Source of the DNA: Clostridium sp. CAG:451
Lineage (GTDB): Bacteria > Bacillota_I > Bacilli_A > RF39 > UBA660
Assembly: GCA_000438295.1 (NCBI GenBank)
Contig: FR901081.1
Span: 1-24,879 of the forward strand
Reading direction: 5' to 3'
Length of the DNA stretch: 24,879 nucleotides
Shown: piece after piece, positions 15,889 through 23,638 of the stretch
Position numbering within the stretch: the stretch's first letter is position 1
How the letters are laid out: the number at the start of each line of letters is the position of its first letter
Position numbers and translations under genes: made by a program
The notes under the pieces: model-generated
What the model was told of the DNA's origin: nothing
The model's input: only the letters and a program-made list of their open reading frames with translations
Database searches by the model: none

Positions 15889-16632
15889 ATGATAAAAGAA
15901 TTAAGACAAAACAAACACTTAAATAGATTGGAGTTCTTATCACTTACTAAAAGTTATTTAACTACTTATTTTATATCTTTAGCAAATGGTGATGATAGGG
16001 AAAACAGAAAAAAATTACTTACTAATTTAAAAGATTATTTATTAATAACAAAAGAAGAGAATGCTATTCTTAGTTATCTAATATCTAACTTTGATAAAAT
16101 TAAAAACTTTGATACTTTAGAATCTATCCTAGATAAACTTGATTTAGTAAACGAAGTTACTTTTAAACATTTTAATTCTCTTGGTGAAGATTACATGCGT
16201 ACTTTAGAATCTAGGGAAGCTTATTCTTTTCCTACTACGTCTATTTCTTCTTTAGTAGCAGATAGTTCTATAGAAAAAGAAGTAATTGGACTTACTTTAT
16301 CAAAGGAAGATCTATTAAGTTATTATCATAAGGAAGATGCTATCTATTACTTATTTAATCACACTAAGACTCTTGATAGCAATCTAGATGATACTAGTTT
16401 CTATGGATGTTATCCTATTACAGATAAAAATACACTTAAAGAAATTAGAGTTTGTGTACCACCAATCACTAACCTAAAATCTATGTTGATAAATATTCAT
16501 GAATATAGACATGGAATTGATCTATATCCCTTTCTCGGGAAAAATTATCCTTCCTATGATTATGAATCATCAGCTAAACAAGAAGAAATTAACTTTCAAA
16601 AAACTTTATCATTAAGAAAAGGAAAAGACTAA
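15889..16632 (+). CDS. Putative zinc metallopeptidase (HEYRH motif), unknown family
   Basis: This is a 247-residue soluble protein with no signal peptide or TM that I do not recognise as a named family. The first 110 residues are helical and charged. Residues 198-214 (SMLINIHEYRHGIDLY) contain HEYRH (204-208), which fits the HExxH zinc-site pattern. Glu226 in YESSAKQEE is 18 residues after the second His, a spacing seen in gluzincin-type third ligands. A peptidase role is therefore plausible, but one motif is weak evidence. It has its own strong promoter, AGGAGG ribosome binding site and terminator. It is divergent from the response regulator and may be controlled by it. Confidence 0.75.
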   Translation: MIKELRQNKHLNRLEFLSLTKSYLTTYFISLANGDDRENRKKLLTNLKDYLLITKEENAILSYLISNFDKIKNFDTLESILDKLDLVNEVTFKHFNSLGEDYMRTLESREAYSFPTTSISSLVADSSIEKEVIGLTLSKEDLLSYYHKEDAIYYLFNHTKTLDSNLDDTSFYGCYPITDKNTLKEIRVCVPPITNLKSMLINIHEYRHGIDLYPFLGKNYPSYDYESSAKQEEINFQKTLSLRKGKD

Positions 16633-16652
16633 ATACTCTTTTCCTATTTTTT
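16620..16652. terminator. Bidirectional terminator between convergent genes
   Basis: GGAAAAGA (16621-16628) pairs with TCTTTTCC (16637-16644), followed by seven T on the plus strand. The minus strand reads TCTTTTCCTTTTCTT after the stem, so both the HEYRH gene and the ClpX-like gene, whose stop lies at 16644-16646, can use it. Confidence 0.8.
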
Positions 16653-18262
16653 TACTAATATCTTATTTTTTTCAATCAATTTATACTTAGATGAATCATC
16701 AAAAGTTTCCTTTGATACAATTACTTCACTATATTTATCTTTATTTGTAGCCACTTCATCATAAGCCATCCAAGTACTTTCTAAAGTAAGACCAGCTAAC
16801 CCTCTTGCTCCATACTTTAATTGATAAGCTTTATTAGCAATAGCATCTATATAATCATCAGTAGCAGTTAACTTAACTCCTACCTTCTTAAAATGTTCTT
16901 TCTCTCTTAAAAGAGGAGACTCATCTGACTTAGTAAATACATCTTTTAAATTTTCTTTACTTAAATCATTTAAATGAATAATAGTAGGAAATCTTCCCAT
17001 AAATTCTTTTGGCATACCCACATCATAAAAGTCTTCAATGGTAGGTTCAGCTTTTTCTTTTTTATCACTAGTCTTAAAACCAACTGCTTCTTTCCTATTA
17101 TTAAACTTTTCATAAAGATCAGCAAAGGCTCCTCCTGCTAGTATTATCATCTTCGAAGTATCTATATCTGTAAAGCTTCCTGGTAATAATTGTTGAGGAT
17201 TAGCACAGGCAGTATAAGTAGCTCCATCTAAAAATTTTAATAATGTATTTAAAACTCCCTGACCTGCTACATCAGACTTAGAATCTGACCCTTTCTTATC
17301 TATTTCATCAAAGTATATTATTGCATGTTCTGCCTTATCTTTATCCTTATCACATTTAACATAAAGATCCCATAAAGAATTTTCGATACTTTTTCCAACA
17401 TAGCCAGGCATAGTAAGTTGAGTTGAATCTACTATCATGAAAGGTAAATGCAAGTTTTCTGCTGCTAAACTTAATAATTTAGTCTTTCCTACACCAGTTG
17501 AACCAGTTATTAATATACCTGGTCTATTTTTCTTTAGTTCTTCATCAGTATCAGATATCTTTCTAGCAAGTTCTACTAGTAATCTTCTAGTAGGAGCATC
17601 TTGAGCAATTAATGTCTTCGTGATTTTTTTATATATTTTATTAATATCTAATAAATCACCATCAATAACAGCTTCTTTTTCCTTTAATTTTTCATTAATT
17701 AAATCGGTAATACTTTGATATTTATCTATATCTTTTTTAATACTATCTTTTAATAGTTTCAATTGACTAGCTGAGTAAACACCAGAAGCCACATCTTTCT
17801 CTACTAAATCAAGTTGTTCCTTTTGAGTCATCCTCTTCTTAGTATCATTATTTTCTAAAACAGTATCTGAAGGATGGTCTTTCTCCTTTAAATCAGTGTT
17901 CTTTTCCTCTTGAAATCTAAGGGTCAAACAGTTAGGAACACCATCAACTATTCTAACAATATAAGCATAGTTTTTAATGTCATCTTCGTATTTTTTAATA
18001 ACGTCATAGTCATCTTCCGTCTCACCATAAACTTCTTGTAATTCATCAATATTAATAGCTCTATTAAAGGCATAGGTATTTCTGATGTTAATTGACACAT
18101 ATCAAGTAGTGAGCAGTATTCTTCTCCATCAATCTCATCAGTAAAGATTCCTGTCTTTTCATCATAACTACCTGTAATAGAACGCAAAACACTAAAAACA
18201 AAAGTGTTTTTTGCTATATAATGTCTTTCTAATATTGTTGTAACATAAAATTCTTCATCCAT
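16644..18262 (-). pseudogene. ClpX/HslU-like AAA+ ATPase, single-base frameshift near the N-terminus
   Basis: The 5' frame begins at the ATG at 18262 (GGAG 7 nt upstream) with MDEEFYVTTILERHY and runs to LDMCQLTSE. The 3' frame takes over at NTYAFNRAINIDELQ and continues to the end at 16644. Restoring one A in the AAA run (plus TTT 18079-18081) gives SENTYAFNRAI and one 539-residue protein. The ATPase has Walker A GSTGVGKT, Walker B AIIYFDEIDK, pore-loop-like GYVGKS, a sensor/arginine region MGRFPTIIHLN and sensor-2 GARGLAG, all ClpX-like. The ClpX zinc finger is absent and replaced by an unrelated N-domain. A protein unfoldase role is inferred. Alternatively the 3' frame starts at GTG 18098, but that codon has no ribosome binding site. 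Confidence 0.75.
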
Positions 18263-18345
18263 AATAATTCTCCTTATTATAGCTAATATTATTCTCCAAC
18301 CCCAATTATTCCAAAGAACTACTATCATGGTAACTCTTAGTTCTT

Positions 18346-18374
18346 ATTATAAATAGTTATTAACTAAAATGCAA
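18346..18374 (-). promoter_or_regulatory. Vegetative-type promoter of the ClpX-like gene
   Basis: On the minus strand TTGCAT (18369-18374), 17 nt, TATAAT (18346-18351). This gives a leader of about 75 nt before the ATG at 18262 and supports 18262 as the true start of the gene. Confidence 0.65.
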
Positions 18375-18387
18375 AACTTTTTCGTAA

Positions 18388-18414
18388 ACTTTAATCTTTT
18401 TTTAGCATAAAATA
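18388..18414 (+). promoter_or_regulatory. Sigma-K-like promoter of the spore coat gene pair
   Basis: AC (18388-18389), 16 nt, CATAAAATA (18406-18414) matches the Bacillus mother-cell sigma-K pattern (AC at -35, CATAnnnTA at -10). There is no TTGACA/TATAAT at a suitable place before the coat genes. It overlaps the divergent promoter region of the ClpX-like gene. Confidence 0.5.
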
Positions 18415-18491
18415 GCAATATAGGTAACTACCTACACAAATAGAAATTACTAGAATACCTTATATTAGATAATAGATAAGAGGTGGATAAA

Positions 18492-18896
18492 ATGAATACA
18501 AAGGAAAACTGTTGCTTTTCTAAATTATTAAAAGTAATTGATATTTTACAGAAAAACTCTTGTGGAGAACTTTGTAATGATGAATCATGTACTAGACCAT
18601 TCTTAGGAGGAAGTCCTACTATCATTTGTTATAATACTAGACCGGTAACATTTTATACAGCAAGTGGAAATATCTTCACAGCTAACTATCAAGTAGCAGG
18701 TAATAATAGAACATCAAGTGTATTTAGAGTAGAAAGTGTAGATGGCTGTTGTGTAAAATGTAGAATACTAGAACCTAACCCTGATCAAAGTGATTTAACA
18801 AGAAGTTATCTTGCAACTAATCAATTTATAACTATTAATTTAAACTGTATTTGTGTCATTAGCTGTCTTGCTGATATTATCATTGATAGTTTATAA
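18492..18896 (+). CDS. CotY/CotZ-family spore coat protein 1
   Basis: This is a 134-residue Cys-rich protein (11 Cys) with the CotY/CotZ/ExsY features. It has a Cys-rich N-terminus (ENCCFSKLLKVIDILQ), a middle motif SSVFRVESVDGCCVKCRIL, and a C-terminal TINLNCICVISCL resembling the CotZ VDLNCxCxIxCL ending. These proteins form disulfide-linked lattices in the outer coat or crust and exosporium of Bacillus spores. The ATG at 18492 is preferred over an in-frame GTG at 18483 because AGAGG sits 8 nt upstream. It is followed 17 nt later by a paralogue, so the pair forms an operon. A sigma-K-like promoter upstream supports mother-cell expression late in sporulation. Confidence 0.85.
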   Translation: MNTKENCCFSKLLKVIDILQKNSCGELCNDESCTRPFLGGSPTIICYNTRPVTFYTASGNIFTANYQVAGNNRTSSVFRVESVDGCCVKCRILEPNPDQSDLTRSYLATNQFITINLNCICVISCLADIIIDSL

Positions 18897-18913
18897 AAGA
18901 AAGGAAAGATATT

Positions 18914-19327
18914 ATGTGTTTTAGTCAAGATGATTCTAAAAGAAACTGCTTAACAAATATATTAGACACTATTCTTTGCCTACAAGAAAAAAAGGATTCT
19001 TGTTGTGAGGAAGGTGGTTGTGATAAACCATATTTAGGTCCTACACCTAATCTTGTTTGTTATAACACAAGACCTATCAACTTCTATAATTGTATGAGTG
19101 GAACACTTTGGACTTTTCCCTATACTTTAGGAGAAACAAGTAATACATCAAGTGTCTTTAGAATTGAAAATATGGAAGATAATTGTTGTACTTGTAGAGT
19201 TCTTGCACCTAATCCTGTAACTAGTAGTGAAGAACCTTATGTAAGTACTAATTCCTTTTTTACAATTAATCTAGATTGTGTTTCAGCAATAAAATGTTTA
19301 GCAGATACTTTTGTAAGTGGAGTTTAA
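18914..19327 (+). CDS. CotY/CotZ-family spore coat protein 2
   Basis: This is a 137-residue paralogue of the preceding gene, Cys-rich (13 Cys). The layout is the same: an NTRPINFY core block, SSVFRIENMEDNCCTCRVL, and C-terminal TINLDCVSAIKCLAD. It has its own AAAGGAAAG ribosome binding site 6 nt before the ATG. The two proteins differ mainly in the N-terminus and the loop after RVLAPNP, so they probably act as partner subunits of one coat lattice, as CotY and CotZ do. A hairpin terminator immediately follows. Confidence 0.85.
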   Translation: MCFSQDDSKRNCLTNILDTILCLQEKKDSCCEEGGCDKPYLGPTPNLVCYNTRPINFYNCMSGTLWTFPYTLGETSNTSSVFRIENMEDNCCTCRVLAPNPVTSSEEPYVSTNSFFTINLDCVSAIKCLADTFVSGV

Positions 19328-19331
19328 AAAA

Positions 19332-19360
19332 GGCTTCATCACGATTGATGAGCTTTTTTT
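19332..19360. terminator. Bidirectional terminator after the coat genes
   Basis: GCTTCATCA (19333-19341) pairs with TGATGAGC (19346-19353), loop CGAT, followed by seven or more T on the plus strand. On the minus strand the A-run upstream becomes a T-tract (CTTTTTT) as well. It overlaps the last codons of the convergent 108-residue gene. Confidence 0.85.
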
Positions 19361-19665
19361 ATTTTTAAAGATGTAATTGTTGCTATAGGGATAATTTCAT
19401 TGTCTAATGTTATTATACTACTACTAGTTCTAGCAGCTAGAAAGGTATTAACTGTTTTACCAGCAAAAGAAATAGTAACTGGTATATTAAAAGGATAACC
19501 TCTTGTTCTAAAAATAGCATTAATTTTATCCTCTATACTTGCTTGTTCTTCCTCTTCTTTTTGTTTAATAACTGGCATTTTAGCTACACTAGATGATTTA
19601 TAATAACTAGTATTATTGCTAGAGATATTATTACTCACTTTAAAAATCGGTGGTAAATTCTTCAT
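19339..19665 (-). CDS. Hypothetical 108-residue protein, possibly spore-associated
   Basis: I do not recognise this protein. The N-terminal 45 residues are low-complexity and Ser/Asn-rich (SNNISSNNTSYYKSSS), then comes an acidic linker (KQKEEEEQ). A compact C-terminal domain follows (about 44-105) with alternating hydrophobic strands (IPVTISFAGKTVNTFLAAR, SSIITLDNEIIPI) that look like a small beta-barrel. There is no TM or signal peptide. The start at 19665 has AGGAGG about 9 nt upstream. It is convergent with the coat genes and divergent from the SEDS gene, so a sporulation role is possible but unproven. Confidence 0.7.
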   Translation of the reverse strand: MKNLPPIFKVSNNISSNNTSYYKSSSVAKMPVIKQKEEEEQASIEDKINAIFRTRGYPFNIPVTISFAGKTVNTFLAARTSSSIITLDNEIIPIATITSLKIKKAHQS

Positions 19666-19720
19666 ATCTTTTAACCTCCTAATTAATTTTATGTTTTTCT
19701 TAATAAAATTTGCTAATATT

Positions 19721-19729
19721 TGATATAAT
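19721..19729 (+). promoter_or_regulatory. Extended -10 promoter of the SEDS gene
   Basis: TGATATAAT matches the extended -10 form TGnTATAAT. No good -35 is present at 17 nt. GAGGTGG precedes the ATG at 19754. Confidence 0.5.
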
Positions 19730-19753
19730 AATAATGGCTTGTGAGGTGGATAT

Positions 19754-20905
19754 ATGTTTAAGAAAAATAAAATAGATTATAGTATATTAGGATTTGTTTT
19801 TATCTTTTTCCTAATTAGTGTGGTTACTATTAATAGTGCCCTTACTTATTTACCAAGTGATGTTGGTAATTTAGCTTTAAAACAAGTTATTTGGTATGGA
19901 GTTGGTTTATTACTCGTCTTTATAATTTTTAAGGTTAAGAATGAGTACTTATATAGAAATGCTTGGTTCTTTTATATTCTGTGTAATTTACTACTTTTGT
20001 GTCTTTTGTTATTTGCACCGGCTATTAATAACAGTAAGTGTTGGTTTATTATTCCAAAGATTGGTAGTTTCCAACCTAGTGAGTTTACCAAGATAAGCTT
20101 AATGTTAGTTCTCGGTACTATGATTAACAACTTTAGATTAGATTATGAAGAGCCTAGTATAAAGGAAGAGTTTATGTTCTTATTAAAGACTTTTATAGTA
20201 GTATTAATACCTAGTATTTTAACCTTTCTAGAGCCTGATACAGGAGTTGTTATTATCTACTTTATAATTTATGTTTCTATGTTATTTGCATCAGGTATTA
20301 GATTAAGATGGTTTATTATTCTAGGAGGAATTATTCTTTTAGCGATTGGTTTAGTCTTAGGTTGTTATTTTACTAGTGAAAAATTATTTGTCTCTATATT
20401 TGGTAATAATTTATACTACCGATTTGAAAGAGTATTTAACTGGAAAAGTGGTAATGGCTTACAACTTGAAAATGCTCTTGCTGCTATTGGTTCTGCTGGG
20501 GTATTTGGTCACGGTTATAATAAAACTCCTATTTATTTTCCAGAGTCTGGTACTGATTTTATCTTTGCTGTTTTTGCTAGTAATTTTGGACTCTTGGGTT
20601 GTTTTTTATTTCTATTATTATTATTACTATTTGATGGAAAGATATTCTTTATTGCTATTAAAAAGATTCCTTTAACAGATAAATTCGTCTTAGCAGGAAT
20701 AATTGGTATGCTTATCTTTCAACAAATACAAAATATTGGTATGACTATTGGTCTTTTACCAATTACCGGTATTACTCTTCCTTTTATTAGTTATGGTGGT
20801 AGTAGTTTATTATCTTATATGATTTTAATTGGAATCATTCTAAATATTAGAGAAGAACATTCTAATTATCAATATAGTTATAAGAAAAAAGGATTGTTTG
20901 GTTAA
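19754..20905 (+). CDS. SEDS-family peptidoglycan glycosyltransferase (FtsW/RodA/SpoVE)
   Basis: This is a 383-residue membrane protein with about ten TM segments. Conserved SEDS motifs are visible: QPSEFTKI (107-114), LEPDTGVVI (159-167), the extracellular catalytic loop with Asp268 (ESGTDFIFAVFAS) and the C-terminal PITGITLPFISYGGSSLL. The last motif and overall length resemble RodA and SpoVE more than FtsW. It polymerises glycan strands from lipid II with a class B PBP. The proximity of coat genes allows a SpoVE-like role in cortex synthesis, but RodA cannot be excluded without a tree. It overlaps the convergent glycosyltransferase gene by 4 bp at the 3' end. Confidence 0.9.
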   Translation: MFKKNKIDYSILGFVFIFFLISVVTINSALTYLPSDVGNLALKQVIWYGVGLLLVFIIFKVKNEYLYRNAWFFYILCNLLLLCLLLFAPAINNSKCWFIIPKIGSFQPSEFTKISLMLVLGTMINNFRLDYEEPSIKEEFMFLLKTFIVVLIPSILTFLEPDTGVVIIYFIIYVSMLFASGIRLRWFIILGGIILLAIGLVLGCYFTSEKLFVSIFGNNLYYRFERVFNWKSGNGLQLENALAAIGSAGVFGHGYNKTPIYFPESGTDFIFAVFASNFGLLGCFLFLLLLLLFDGKIFFIAIKKIPLTDKFVLAGIIGMLIFQQIQNIGMTIGLLPITGITLPFISYGGSSLLSYMILIGIILNIREEHSNYQYSYKKKGLFG

Positions 20906-21915
20906 TCCTTTTTTAATACTTCTTGATAAACTTCTTTTAACTGTTTACCTACTGTTTTAATATCTTTTTCTTTTGCTTTCTTAAAAGCATTATCAGTTAA
21001 TGATGGTAGATCATTTTCTACTATCTTTTTAGTCTTAATAACAAACTCATCTACATCTCTAGCTTTATAAACATCTACATCTTCCATAAACCAGTCTTTA
21101 AATATTTCAATATCCCTTACTAGTATAGGACACTTCATAGCACAAGCTTCAATGATGGGTATCCCTTCTGTTTCTTCTAGCGTTGGGAATAAAAATAAAT
21201 CACAGCCACCTAAGGCCTCTTTTATATATTTTTGATCAACATGTCCTGCAAAAGTTAAGTTAGGAAGTTTTGTCTCTACTGCATGTCTAGCATCAGGAGT
21301 AGCTGCTGCTAAAGGGCTTGATCCAAACCATATAAATTTGTAGTCTGGTAATCTTTTAGCCACTTCAACGAAATCTACAATTCCTTTTCTTCTACTATAT
21401 ATACCAATTCCTACTATTACCTTATCAGTATCTTTATAATTATATCTTTTTCTAAATGATTCACGGTACTTTTTATCTGGTTTAAAGAAATCCAGTTCTA
21501 ATCCATTAGAAATAGCTACTATTTTTTTACCTTTTAGTCCTTTATAACCTTCTAGTATCTTTTTAGAATAAACAGTTGGAGTAACAATAATATCTCCTAG
21601 TTTATAACATTTTACTATCCACCATTTAAATAATTTACTAGTTAAATGTCCCCCAACAAACCCATCTTTATAGTCTTCTTCTGTTGAATGAGCATGATAG
21701 ACTATCTTTATTCCTTTTCTTTTTAATTTTTTAGCTAGAAAGTAAGATTTTAAGAAATAGGTATTGATATGTGCTATATCGTAATCAAATGTCTTATAAT
21801 CTCTTGTATAGTCTACTTTCACAGATTGTAGAGCCTTCTCTTGATGAAGAATAGCTTTTCCTAAACCACTTACCCCTATCACTTTTAATCCTTCCGCATA
21901 TAACAAAACCTTCAT
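20902..21915 (-). CDS. GT4-family glycosyltransferase
   Basis: This is a 337-residue GT-B fold enzyme. The N-terminal acceptor domain (about 1-160) begins MKVLLYAEGLKVIGVSGLGK. A C-terminal nucleotide-sugar domain carries VIVGIGIYSRRKGI, FAGHVDQKYIKEAL and the E-x7-E donor motif in EGIPIIEACAMKCP. There is no TM, so it is probably membrane-associated through basic or amphipathic residues (KKLKRKGIK). It resembles alpha-glucosyl-diacylglycerol synthases of low-GC Gram-positives, which make membrane glycolipids, but the acceptor cannot be decided from sequence alone. The start at 21915 has AAAGGAAG upstream. Confidence 0.85.
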   Translation of the reverse strand: MKVLLYAEGLKVIGVSGLGKAILHQEKALQSVKVDYTRDYKTFDYDIAHINTYFLKSYFLAKKLKRKGIKIVYHAHSTEEDYKDGFVGGHLTSKLFKWWIVKCYKLGDIIVTPTVYSKKILEGYKGLKGKKIVAISNGLELDFFKPDKKYRESFRKRYNYKDTDKVIVGIGIYSRRKGIVDFVEVAKRLPDYKFIWFGSSPLAAATPDARHAVETKLPNLTFAGHVDQKYIKEALGGCDLFLFPTLEETEGIPIIEACAMKCPILVRDIEIFKDWFMEDVDVYKARDVDEFVIKTKKIVENDLPSLTDNAFKKAKEKDIKTVGKQLKEVYQEVLKKD

Positions 21916-21982
21916 AATTTTCTTCCTTTCTTAAGACTTATATTTATTTAATTATAACATTATAATTTTTTTAAAAAAAGTG

Positions 21983-22011
21983 TTGACATCTCTTATATTT
22001 CTATGTTAAAC
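21983..22011 (+). promoter_or_regulatory. tRNA-Ala promoter
   Basis: TTGACA (21983-21988), 17 nt, TTAAAC (22006-22011), leaving about 7 nt from the predicted start site to the tRNA. The -35 is perfect and the -10 is weak. Confidence 0.7.
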
Positions 22012-22024
22012 TTAATGTGTTGTT

Positions 22025-22100
22025 GGGGAATTAGCTCAGCTGGGAGAGCGTCTGCTTTGCACGCAGAAGGTCAGGAGTTCGATCCTCCTATTCTCCACCA
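22025..22100 (+). tRNA. tRNA-Ala (anticodon TGC)
   Basis: This is a 76-nt cloverleaf with encoded CCA. The acceptor is GGGGAAT/ATTCTCC with discriminator A. The D-arm is TAGCTCAGCTGGGAGAGC. The anticodon stem TCTGC/GCAGA has loop TTTGCAC, and the T-arm is AGGAGTTCGATCCTCC. A hairpin terminator follows directly. Confidence 0.97.
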
Positions 22101-22138
22101 TAATTAGTAATCACTAACTAGAAATAGTTAGTTTTTTT
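22096..22138 (+). repeat. 43-bp direct repeat, left copy (att-like)
   Basis: Starts in the tRNA-Ala 3' end at CACC and includes the terminator hairpin. It matches 23817-23859 at every base; flanks diverge on both sides. Confidence 0.9.
22114..22138 (+). terminator. tRNA-Ala terminator (left copy of the direct repeat)
   Basis: CTAACTA (22114-22120) and TAGTTAG (22125-22131) with loop GAAA, followed by seven T. An identical hairpin occurs at 23835-23859 as part of the 43-bp direct repeat. Confidence 0.9.
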
Positions 22139-22167
22139 GTTATTTAAGAAAGGAAAGTGTTCGAGTT

Positions 22168-22437
22168 ATGACAATAGAAACTAAAAAACTTGTAATAAGT
22201 GAAGAATTAAAAAGAAAGGTTGAAATGATATGTAAGTTTGCTTATGTGGAATATTCCTTTATTAATGGATATATTATAAATCTTAAAAATACTAATATAG
22301 CCTAGGTAAAACCCCATATTTTGAAAGTTAAAGTCAATGACTACTTAATATTTGAAGATAGTGAAAATGTCTTTATAAACGGTTATAATAACAAAATTAA
22401 GTTTAAAGATTTAGAACAATACTTAAAAATGAACTAA
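22168..22437 (+). pseudogene. Small ORF with in-frame amber stop, unknown function
   Basis: The ATG at 22168 has AAAGGAAAG about 11 nt upstream. It reads 45 codons (MTIETKKLVISEELK and onward, ending NTNIA), then TAG at 22303-22305. The same frame continues for 43 more sense codons (VKPHILKVKVNDYLIF and onward) to TAA at 22435. The two halves have similar composition and both resemble real coding (FINGYIINLKN and FINGYNNKIKF look like related segments), so a single 89-residue gene with a nonsense mutation is likely. No family recognised and no TM. The island setting suggests decay of a satellite or phage-derived gene. Confidence 0.5.
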
Positions 22438-22887
22438 TATAGTCTGACAAACTGAAAATAAATGATACAATATAAAACCAATAAAGGAAACAGTATCTAG
22501 TCTTTTATAAGAAACTATTTGACAAATTAGAAAAAGAAAGACTAACATAGACAAAATAATGTTAGTCTTTAATCATCCTATAAATTTCACAAAAAATAAT
22601 CAAAAAGGATGATATTATAAATATCAAAACCGTTATTTTATAAGGCCAAGCTCTCATATAATCCTAATATCAACCCACAAAGTAGGTTGAATTCCGTAAG
22701 TACGAAATCAGTATTGTGTAACACTAAACCCTTATGAAATAAGGAAAAGTTTAGTATAGTTGCACAAGCTTCTTATCCTGCTTTTTTCACATATAACAAT
22801 ATTTATATATGAAATCATCCTATTTATAAAAAGTAAAAAAGACCAACCACTAAAGTTGATCTCGACGATAAATTGTAATTTGTCGCT
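22438..22887. other. 450-bp non-coding stretch with several hairpins
   Basis: No gene is supportable. It holds a 12-bp perfect inverted repeat (22537-22548 with 22559-22570), a second pair TCATCCT/AGGATGA (22573-22579 and 22606-22612), a possible promoter (CTGACA, 16 nt, TACAAT ending at about 22469) and the folded candidate RNA listed separately. Overall density of complementary segments is high for such AT-rich DNA. Confidence 0.45.
22630..22790 (+). ncRNA. Candidate structured RNA in the tRNA-linked island
   Basis: CAACC (22671-22675) pairs with GGTTG (22685-22689). A long stem is then formed from TTGTG.AAC, ACTAAAC and CCTTAT against ATAAGG, GTTTAGT and GTT.CACAA (22714-22767), giving about 21 paired positions with small bulges and a GAA loop. 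A T-tract CTTTTTT follows at 22781-22787 after a short GC-containing stem. The form fits a folded small RNA of 100-160 nt, but strand and ends are uncertain and I cannot match it to a known family. Confidence 0.4.
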
Positions 22888-23190
22888 CTAATTATTTTCT
22901 ATTAAATCAGTATAATATATAATTTCTTTTCCTTTTTTTGTATAATCCATTTCTAAATTTGTACTTTCTCCAATATAATTATTTATATTTACTACTAATA
23001 TAGCATCTGATGATTCTATTCTTTTAAAATGTACCTCTTTTAATTTTATTAATTGCTCTTTAGTTCTCTTAATATTCTCTGATACTGGATATACTAGTGT
23101 AAGAATACAATATCCGTCTAATGCCATTTTTTCTGCAATTGTCATCATTTTTTAAAACTTTAAGCTTCCACATAGTGTTATTATTTTCAT
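22888..23190 (-). pseudogene. Nucleoside 2-deoxyribosyltransferase-like protein with early stop
   Basis: The true start is probably the ATG at 23190 (AAGGAA 9 nt upstream), which gives MKIITLCGSLKF, then TAA at 23152-23154 and, in the same frame, KMMTIAEKMALDGYCILTLVYP. A Glu codon (GAA to TAA) would restore the LCGSLKFEK beginning typical of this group. The rest has SDAILVVNINNYIGESTNLEMDYTKKGKEI, the GES-type nucleotide-binding region of nucleoside 2-deoxyribosyltransferase/YtoQ-like proteins. The intact protein would be 100 residues, near family size. It lies about 50 nt downstream of the ASCH gene and may be co-transcribed. Restart at the ATG at 23148 is possible but would lose the N-terminal strand and glycine loop. 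Confidence 0.65.
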
Positions 23191-23242
23191 TTTGTAATTT
23201 TCCTTGATTAAATGAGTTTTCTAACAAACTACTAAATGTAAT

Positions 23243-23638
23243 TTATTCAACAAAATTCCATATTCCAAGATGACCTTTGGCTTTAATAGGTTTATCAAGT
23301 ATTTCAATATTCTTTAAAATCCAAGCATATCTATCTCTAGCATAAATTCCTGATATATACTCTTCATTATTTAGTTTAACTTTTTCAATAAATTCATCAG
23401 TCATTTTTACACAATCAATTAATTCACACGAGCAGACTATATAACCATAGTTTAAATTATTAATGTCAACCAAATTCATTAAATCTTTATTCTCTCTGTA
23501 TTTTTTTGGAATTTTAGTAGAACTTGCATGAATATATAACTTGCCTCTGTAATTAGTTTTCCAACTTCGTGTTTCGATTGTTTTTTTACCTTCCTTTATT
23601 ATAGTTGCATATGGTTCAGTTAAACTTAACACTTTCAT
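23243..23638 (-). CDS. ASCH-domain protein
   Basis: This is a 131-residue protein that is nearly all one ASCH domain. It starts MKVLSLTEPYATIIKEGKK, has the conserved ETRSWKTNYRGKLYIHAS and ends in the WILKNIEIL and KGHLGIWNF strands. ASCH domains have a beta-barrel related to PUA and are thought to bind RNA or nucleotides; some have RNase or amidohydrolase activity. The ATG at 23638 is chosen over 23647 because AAAGGA is 8 nt upstream of it and overlaps the other. A likely -10 (TATAAT on the minus strand) is at 23680-23685. Its neighbour is a nucleoside-deoxyribosyltransferase-like gene, so a nucleotide-salvage or modified-nucleotide role for the pair is an inference. Confidence 0.85.
   Translation of the reverse strand: MKVLSLTEPYATIIKEGKKTIETRSWKTNYRGKLYIHASSTKIPKKYRENKDLMNLVDINNLNYGYIVCSCELIDCVKMTDEFIEKVKLNNEEYISGIYARDRYAWILKNIEILDKPIKAKGHLGIWNFVE

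Noticed and set aside
17948..18328. A separate 126-residue gene upstream of the ClpX-like gene
   Set aside because: Only its first part from MDEEFYV reads as natural protein; after about 18080 it becomes a shadow of the ATPase frame, which fits a single frameshifted gene.
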